Assembly (NCBI RefSeq): GCF_001667015.1
Contig: NZ_LZIS01000160.1
Span: 1 to 53,112, forward strand
Length of the DNA: 53,112 nucleotides
Origin: Mycobacterium sp. E3198
GTDB lineage: Bacteria > Actinomycetota > Actinomycetes > Mycobacteriales > Mycobacteriaceae
Reading direction: 5' to 3'
The notes under the pieces are model-generated. The model was not told the origin of the DNA. It searched no databases and saw nothing but the letters and a program-made list of their open reading frames with translations. Positions within the stretch are counted from its first letter, which is position 1, and each line of letters starts with the position of its first letter. The translations under genes and the position numbers were made by a program. Shown here piece by piece: positions 48,101 through 53,112 of the stretch.

Positions 48101-51100
48101 GCAAGAACAGGTCGCTCAAGCCCCCGCCATCCTCGGTCTCCGCGAGCGCCGCCTCCAGGGCCGGGAACGCAATTCCGGTGCACAGATCCAGCAGCACCGG
48201 GTGGATCGGCTCGCTGCCGAGCTGCTCGGCAAGCTCGTCGCCGATGGCGATATCCCCGATCGCCTCGCCGTCGCCGGCCCACAGCGATTTGAGCGACGTG
48301 GACCAGGTGGGGCCCCAGGTCAGCTCCATGTCGGCGAAGGTGTCGAACAGCTGCTGCGGACGCGCGCGGCCCAGCCGCTCGCAGGCCGCGTCGATGGATT
48401 CCGCCGGCTCCAGCGCGGGCTCGTCAGCGACATCAGCGCCGCCGCTGACGATCCGGCCGTCGGCGTTCAACGACCACTCGGCGCCGCGGTCACCGAACGG
48501 GCGGCTGTGCACCTGGAAGGTCCAGCCGCCGTCATCGACCGGATGCACCGTCAGCTGCACCTCCCGGGAAGTCTTGTCGCCCAGGATGATCGGCTCGTAG
48601 AAGAAGACCTCGCGCACCTGCGCCGGTGCCCCGACGGTGGCGAGGGCCATCGCCGCGTACGTTGCGCCCGGCACAACGACGGAGCCGTAGATGACGTGAT
48701 GCGACAGCCACGGCTGCGTGTTCACGGACCACCGGCTGGTGTAGACGGAGTCGCCGGAGGCCAGGTCCTTTGCGTTCCCCAGGATTCCGGTTCCGGTGGC
48801 CCCATGTCCGTCGATGCCGCGGATATCGGCGTTCTTCGGCCAGAAGCGGCGGCGCTGGAAGGCGTAGGTGGGCAGTTCGAGCTTGCGGCGCGGCCGATGG
48901 TGCAGCGCGGCGAATACGGGCCGGTGGCCGCTGACGTACGCTGCGGCCAGCGCCTCTGCCATCTGACGCCGGGCATCGGCGTCCTTGCGCAGGGACACGA
49001 TCGCCCGCGGCGCGGCCGAGGACTCGGGCCAGGCCTGCATGGCGGCGTTGGTCAGCACCGGTAGCGGACCGATCTCCATCAGCACCGAGCAGCCCAGCGC
49101 CGCCACGGTGCGCACGCTCTCGGCGAACTGCACCGGCTGGCGAGAGTGCCGCCGCCAATACTGGGCGTCGAGCGGGGTGTCCGCGGTGAGCAGCGCACCG
49201 GTCCGGTTGCACACCAGGGGCAGCGTCGGCACGGCGTATTCGAATTTGCTTGCGTACGACTCGAATTCGTCGAGCACCGGGTCCAGCAGCTCGGAATGGA
49301 ACGCGTGGCTGGTGTCCAGCCAGGTGCAGCGAACGCCGTCATCGGTCAGCTTGGCGACGATCTGCTCCAGGTCCGCGCCGGGACCCGACAGCACCGTGTT
49401 GGGCCCGTTGTAGGCGGCGACGGAAATGTGCGGGAATTCTTCGGCGACGCCGTCCACTTTTTGTGCGTCGGCGAACACCGCGACCATCCGCCCGCCCTCG
49501 GGCAGGCTGCCGAACAGCCGGCCGCGTTCGGCGATCAGGCGCGCCCCGTCCTCGAGGCTGAACACCCCGGCCACGCACGCCGCCGCGTACTGGCCCACGC
49601 TGTGGCCGAGCACCACGTCCGGCTCGACGCCCCAGGACTGCCAGAGCCGCGCCAGGCCCATCTCGACGGCAAACAGCGCCGGCTGCGCAAAAGAGGTGTG
49701 CCGCAAGGTGTCTCCGGCCTCGCCGTCGGTGTCGAACAGCACCTCCAGCAACGGGCGGGGCAACATCGGATCGACAGCCTCCGCGCAACGCCGCACCGTG
49801 TCGGCGAACACCGGCTCGGTGTCGAACAGCTCACGCGCCATGCCCGGGTACTGGCTGCCCTGACCGGTGAACAACCACGCCGTCTTCGGTGGGTCGCCGC
49901 ACACGCCGCGCACCGCACCCGGCCCCAGCCGGTTCTCGGCCAGCCCGGCCAACATCTCGCGGGCTGCCGCGACCGAGTCCACGACCAACGCGGCGCGGTG
50001 TTCGAAATGCGAACGCCCGACGCCCGCCGTGTAACACACGTCGGCGACATCGGCATCCGGGTGCTCCTCCAGCCACGTGGCGTACCGCTGCGCCATCACC
50101 GCCAGCGCCTCCGGCGATCGCGCCGAGAGCGGCAACACGCCGACCGGTTGCTCTTCGGTGGCGGGCTCGGGAACCGCGTCACCGTCCGGGGCGGCGTCGG
50201 CCGCTGGTGGCGGCGCCTCCTCGATGAGGACGTGGGCGTTCGTGCCGGAGAACCCGAAGGAGCTTGTTCCGGCGCGGCGCGGCCTGCCGTTGGCGTGCCA
50301 CGGAATCGCCTGGTCCACAACGCGGACCGGCAGCGAGTCCCACGGAATGTTCGGTGACGGGTTCTCGAAGTGGAGGTTCTGCGGCAGCACCTCGTGCTGC
50401 AAGGACAACACGACCTTGATCAGGCCGGCGATCCCCGCGGCGGACTCGAGGTGGCCGATGTTGGTCTTGGCCGAGCCGATCAGCAGCGGCCGGTTCGGCT
50501 CGCGGCCGGCGCCATAGGCGGCCGCGGCGGCCTGGACCTCGATCGGGTCGCCCAGCGAGGTGCCCGTGCCGTGCGCCTCGAGGTAATCGACGTCGCCGCC
50601 GACGAGGCCGGCGCGAGCCAGCGCCGCGGTGATAAGCCGTTGCTGCGCACCACCGTTCGGCACCGTCAGACCACTGGAAGCGCCGTCCTGGTTGACCGCG
50701 CTGCCCCGGATGACCGCGCAGATGTGATCGTTGTCGCGCTGGGCATCGCTGAGGCGCTTGAGCACCAGGATCCCGCAGCCTTCACTGCGCGCGTAGCCGT
50801 TCGCGGCGGCGTCGAACGTCTTGCACCGGCCGTCGGCGGCCAGCATGCGGGCGCGCGCGGTGGCGACGATGGATGCCGGGCTCACCAGGACGTTCACCCC
50901 ACCGGCCAGCGCCATGTCGCAATCGCCGGAATGCAGGGCCTGGCACGCCTGATGCACCGCCACCAGCGAGGCGCTGCACGCGGTGTCCACCGCCATCGCC
51001 GGGCCTTCCAGCCCGAGCGCGAACGCCACCCGGCCCGCGATGACGTTGAGGGCATTGCCGGTGATGAAGTGGGCCTCGATGGTCTCGACCGAGTTGGCGT

Positions 51101-53112
51101 TCAGCAGCTGGGAGTATTCGTTGGCGGCCACGCCCACGAACACGCCGGTTCGACTGCCGCGCAACGCCGCGGGCGCGTACCCGGCACGCTCCAGGCCCTC
51201 CCACGCGATCTCCAGCATCAACCGCTGCTGCGGATCCATCCACACTGCTTCGCGCGGGGAAATGCCGAAGAACTCCGGGTCGAACCCGTCGATGCTCTCG
51301 AGGTATCCGCCGTAGCGGGTGTAGATCTTGCCTGCCGCCTCGGGATCCGGGTCGTAATACTCGTCGACGTCGAAACGGTCGTCCGGGATCTCCCGGATCG
51401 CATCGACGGCGCCGGACAGCAGGTCCCAGTACGCCTCGGGATCGGGCGCACCCGGGAAGCGGCAGGCGACCGCGACGATCGCGATCGGCTCGTCCGTGCG
51501 CGTGGGCGCCGCGACCGGCGCGGGCTGCGCCGCCGCACTCGCCGGCGCCGGCGCGTCGAGGCTGAGGACGTCGTTGATGAGGAAATTCGCGACGTCGGTG
51601 ATACGCGGGTAGTCCATCGCCAGGGTCGACGGCAGCTCCGCGCCCACCGCTCGCTCCAGGCGGCGCCGCAGTTCGACGGCCATCAGCGAATCCATGCCGA
51701 GGTCGAACAGCCCCGCCTCCTCGCGGATTTCCGCGGGGTCGATCCGGACCACGTCCGCGACCGCATCGCGCAGGTAGTCCACGACGAGTTTCTTTCGCTG
51801 CTGCACCGGCGCCGCGGTGAGCCGGTCGACCAATTGCGTGGTCCCGGATTCCGACGGTGCCTGTTCGGATTCGGGCACCTCACGCTGCAGCTGCGTGAAG
51901 AAGGCCCGCTTCCCCGCCATCTGGTAGAGCGGCAGGAAGCTGGCCCAGTCGATCCGGGCCACCACCCCGTGCGAGGTGCCCTTGCCCGACGACGCCATGA
52001 TTTCGGCCATCCCCGCCAACGCATCGGCCGGCGACAAGGGCCGGACCCCGCGCTTGTCCAGTTCCGCGCGGGCGGCCTCGTCGGCCATGCCCGCGTTCGC
52101 CCACGGGCCGAAGTTCACGCTGATGCCGGGGACGCCCTGCTCACGCAGCCGCCAGGCCAACCCGTCCAGGAAGGCGTTGGCCGCGCTGTACGCGGTCTGG
52201 CCGCCGGCGCCCCACACCCCGGCGATCGAGGAAGTGCTGAGGAAGAAGTCCAGCTTCAGGTCCGCGGTGGCCTCGCTCAAATTCCAAGCGCCCCAGACCT
52301 TCCCGGCGAACACCCGATCCACTTCGGCGTCATCCAGGGCTTGCAGCGGGGTGGTGCTGATCTCGCCTGCGGCATGCACGACCCCGGCCAGCGGGGGCAG
52401 TTCGGCCCGTACGGTGGCCAGGACGTGCGCGACGTCGTGCGGGTTGGAAACGTCGGCCGTGATGACCCGGAGTTCGGCGCCGGTCTGTTCGCCGATCGCG
52501 TCGATGCGTTGCTGCGCGGCCTCGCTGGGGGCGCGCCGGCTGGTCAGCACCAGGTGCCGGGCCCCGTGCGCGGCAAGGTATTCCGCGACTTCCAGTCCGA
52601 TCGCGCCCAGCCCGCCGGTCACCAGATAGGTCGCGTCGTCGCGGAGTGCCAGCGGTGTCCCGGCCGGCTGCCCGGCGCGTCGGGTCAGCCGTGGAACGTA
52701 GACAGTTTGGTCCCGAAGCGCGAATTGGTCTTCGCCGGCCGGTGCCGCCACCAGCTGGTCGATCAGCCGGGACCACACCCCGCCGTCCACCGCGCCGCCC
52801 GCGGGCAGATCCGCCAGCCCGCCCCACAGGCGGGGGTGCTCCAGCGCGGCGGCGCGACCGAAGCCCCACAGGCAGGACTGCGCCGGTGACACGGTGTCCG
52901 TGCCAGTGACCCGTTGTGCGCCACGGGTAATCAGCCAGATCGGGGCACGCAGTTCCGCGGCGGCCGCGGCACAGAAGAGCCGTCGCGTTCCGCTCAGCAC
53001 TTGGTGTTGCATGCGTAACAGCGATTGGGTCGACGGTGCCGCGTCCGATCCGACGGCCGCGAGGTGCAGGACGCGCAGCGTCGGTTCGTCTGCTAACGCG
53101 GTGCGCAACGTT
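45174..53112 (-). CDS. Modular type I polyketide synthase (N terminus beyond window)
   Basis: At least 2646 residues, frame open to the window edge. Order: the end of one module with KR (VTGGLGAIGLE near 52610, catalytic Tyr in QTAYSAANAFLDGL) and ACP (DLGMDSLMAVE near 51700). A complete module follows. KS covers about 51495-50220, with DTACSASL, EAHGTGTSLGDP and KTNIGHLES. AT covers about 49900-48930, with GHSVGQ and HAFH, so malonyl-CoA. DH has HVIYGSVVVPG near 48690, ER has GGVGLAAIQIA near 46820, KR has GGVGALGLH near 46240, and ACP has GTDSLMAVEF near 45355. The full module should add and fully reduce one C2 unit. No thioesterase ends the protein, so the chain is presumably handed to another enzyme, most simply the starter C domain of the NRPS. 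Confidence 0.96.
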   Translation of the reverse strand, partial: TLRTALADEPTLRVLHLAAVGSDAAPSTQSLLRMQHQVLSGTRRLFCAAAAAELRAPIWLITRGAQRVTGTDTVSPAQSCLWGFGRAAALEHPRLWGGLADLPAGGAVDGGVWSRLIDQLVAAPAGEDQFALRDQTVYVPRLTRRAGQPAGTPLALRDDATYLVTGGLGAIGLEVAEYLAAHGARHLVLTSRRAPSEAAQQRIDAIGEQTGAELRVITADVSNPHDVAHVLATVRAELPPLAGVVHAAGEISTTPLQALDDAEVDRVFAGKVWGAWNLSEATADLKLDFFLSTSSIAGVWGAGGQTAYSAANAFLDGLAWRLREQGVPGISVNFGPWANAGMADEAARAELDKRGVRPLSPADALAGMAEIMASSGKGTSHGVVARIDWASFLPLYQMAGKRAFFTQLQREVPESEQAPSESGTTQLVDRLTAAPVQQRKKLVVDYLRDAVADVVRIDPAEIREEAGLFDLGMDSLMAVELRRRLERAVGAELPSTLAMDYPRITDVANFLINDVLSLDAPAPASAAAQPAPVAAPTRTDEPIAIVAVACRFPGAPDPEAYWDLLSGAVDAIREIPDDRFDVDEYYDPDPEAAGKIYTRYGGYLESIDGFDPEFFGISPREAVWMDPQQRLMLEIAWEGLERAGYAPAALRGSRTGVFVGVAANEYSQLLNANSVETIEAHFITGNALNVIAGRVAFALGLEGPAMAVDTACSASLVAVHQACQALHSGDCDMALAGGVNVLVSPASIVATARARMLAADGRCKTFDAAANGYARSEGCGILVLKRLSDAQRDNDHICAVIRGSAVNQDGASSGLTVPNGGAQQRLITAALARAGLVGGDVDYLEAHGTGTSLGDPIEVQAAAAAYGAGREPNRPLLIGSAKTNIGHLESAAGIAGLIKVVLSLQHEVLPQNLHFENPSPNIPWDSLPVRVVDQAIPWHANGRPRRAGTSSFGFSGTNAHVLIEEAPPPAADAAPDGDAVPEPATEEQPVGVLPLSARSPEALAVMAQRYATWLEEHPDADVADVCYTAGVGRSHFEHRAALVVDSVAAAREMLAGLAENRLGPGAVRGVCGDPPKTAWLFTGQGSQYPGMARELFDTEPVFADTVRRCAEAVDPMLPRPLLEVLFDTDGEAGDTLRHTSFAQPALFAVEMGLARLWQSWGVEPDVVLGHSVGQYAAACVAGVFSLEDGARLIAERGRLFGSLPEGGRMVAVFADAQKVDGVAEEFPHISVAAYNGPNTVLSGPGADLEQIVAKLTDDGVRCTWLDTSHAFHSELLDPVLDEFESYASKFEYAVPTLPLVCNRTGALLTADTPLDAQYWRRHSRQPVQFAESVRTVAALGCSVLMEIGPLPVLTNAAMQAWPESSAAPRAIVSLRKDADARRQMAEALAAAYVSGHRPVFAALHHRPRRKLELPTYAFQRRRFWPKNADIRGIDGHGATGTGILGNAKDLASGDSVYTSRWSVNTQPWLSHHVIYGSVVVPGATYAAMALATVGAPAQVREVFFYEPIILGDKTSREVQLTVHPVDDGGWTFQVHSRPFGDRGAEWSLNADGRIVSGGADVADEPALEPAESIDAACERLGRARPQQLFDTFADMELTWGPTWSTSLKSLWAGDGEAIGDIAIGDELAEQLGSEPIHPVLLDLCTGIAFPALEAALAETEDGGGLSDLFLPLRYGRVVLHDEMPRRFYCRARWQSGGLDSETQAFDLDFVDRDGRQLGEIRDFTVKRAPREALLRGLGGDATRNLYTLGWEEVPAPASGGTGGNGDGTWLIAGFDELAADVPGCVSVDRATDPERFKHVFAEAQDRGAPVSGLVWRSPGRPEAEESGAEFAARLETELDELLTVVRTLLAQQDLKLTGGLWIVTERAVATEPGEPVDPAQAALWGFGRTVITEQPSLRCRLVDSDGADDAVRSLASLLGAPADEPELALRQGKYLVPRLLPWARSGQLPVPRAADYNLEPTERGAIDNLHLVETHVGPPSAGEVQIRVEAAGLNFRDVLNVLGLYPGDPGQPGGGDLAGVVTEVGAGVTGFEVGQRVFGFMPGGFPTRANVPAQFLAPVPNGVSAVGAATLPAGALTTRLAFDWAKVGPGDRVLIHAASGGVGLAAIQIAQQRGATVFATASTYKRAALRKMGVEHVYDSRSTDFADQILADTGGAGVDVVLNSLTSEGFIAATVRATAQGGRFAEIAKRDIWTREQMAAARPDIAYEIIALDACIEHEPERTGKLLAEVADSMAKGELKPIAAEVYPVTEAKTAFRRMQQARHIGKIVLQMPKPLQPRGDRSYLITGGVGALGLHTAAHLAQLGAGDIVLTSRRLPDADAQRAIDDITERYRTRIHVFAADVGDEAQITAVLERIRAELPPLAGVAHLAGVLDDALLPQQSPESFRKALAPKAFGGCYLHRLTKDDDLDFFIVYSSASSVIGSPGQANYATANALLDGLVAERRAQGLPATAINWGPWAKGGMATSHAARANLSAQGLIPLEPSAALNALDEIVAHGTGQATVIKANWQRAAKGLGATRPAMLDHVLPSAATATRGDSELLRQLHEVPEAERGSFLTEYLRYEVQNFLRLAQPPAATSRFLELGTDSLMAVEFSNRLLPQFGGAFTISATAVFDYPTIGSLAEYLAGQVPESDKADSVGLAEPT

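Noticed and set aside
45174..53112. Identity with Pks12 (mycoketide synthase)
   Set aside because: The module layout is similar, but the AT motif, the linkage to NRPS genes and the missing N terminus do not allow this assignment.

Overview
The window is GC-rich DNA from a slow-growing mycobacterium that is not a member of the M. tuberculosis complex. The left 21 kb matches gene for gene the M. tuberculosis trpE-bcpB-chaA-his-nad-bioB-bioD-bioF neighbourhood (read in reverse). The presence of two PE_PGRS genes argues for the kansasii/marinum/gordonae-like slow growers rather than the M. avium complex or rapid growers. There is no phiRv1 prophage between bioB and the Rv1571-like gene, and the species cannot be fixed from the sequence alone.

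Layout. 1-3.9 kb: start of trpE (cut by the window edge), thiol peroxidase bcpB, Ca2+/H+ antiporter chaA, and a membrane Ser/Thr kinase with an extracellular TPM-like domain that M. tuberculosis lacks at this spot. 3.9-10.4 kb: an intact histidine operon on the minus strand in transcription order hisD-hisC-hisB-hisH-priA(hisA)-impA-hisF-hisI, mostly joined by 4-bp start/stop overlaps. 10.4-15.2 kb: a DUF385/deazaflavin-type protein, the NAD operon nadA-nadB-nadC, and a divergent NrtR-type Nudix regulator with a clear palindrome between it and nadA. 15.3-21.1 kb: an Rv1592c-type lipase, a membrane protein, the biotin synthase auxiliary protein BsaP, bioB, a 2H phosphoesterase, bioD and bioF; bioA is not next to bioF.

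21.1-26 kb: two tandem PE_PGRS genes that are clearly duplicates, a poorly coding AT-richer stretch, a small hypothetical gene and an isoprenylcysteine-methyltransferase-like membrane protein.

26-53 kb: a polyketide/non-ribosomal-peptide cluster. On the minus strand a modular type I PKS (its start lies beyond the right edge) carries ...KR-ACP-KS-AT-DH-ER-KR-ACP. Then come an MbtH-like protein and two giant synthetases: Cstarter-A-T-E and C-A-T-C-A-T-C-A-T-E-C-T. A plus-strand SAM methyltransferase of the phthiotriol/glycopeptidolipid type sits between the PKS and mbtH. The most economical reading is a lipopeptide: a PKS-derived acyl chain is passed to the starter condensation domain, and four residues (D-X, Thr-like, X, D-Thr-like) are added. 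The last module has visibly lost its adenylation domain, and no thioesterase or reductase follows, so the release step is unexplained. The two synthetases look like one ancestral protein split by a single-base insertion. The organisation recalls the glycopeptidolipid synthetases (mbtH-mps1-mps2) but does not match their domain order, so this is the best candidate for an undescribed system here.
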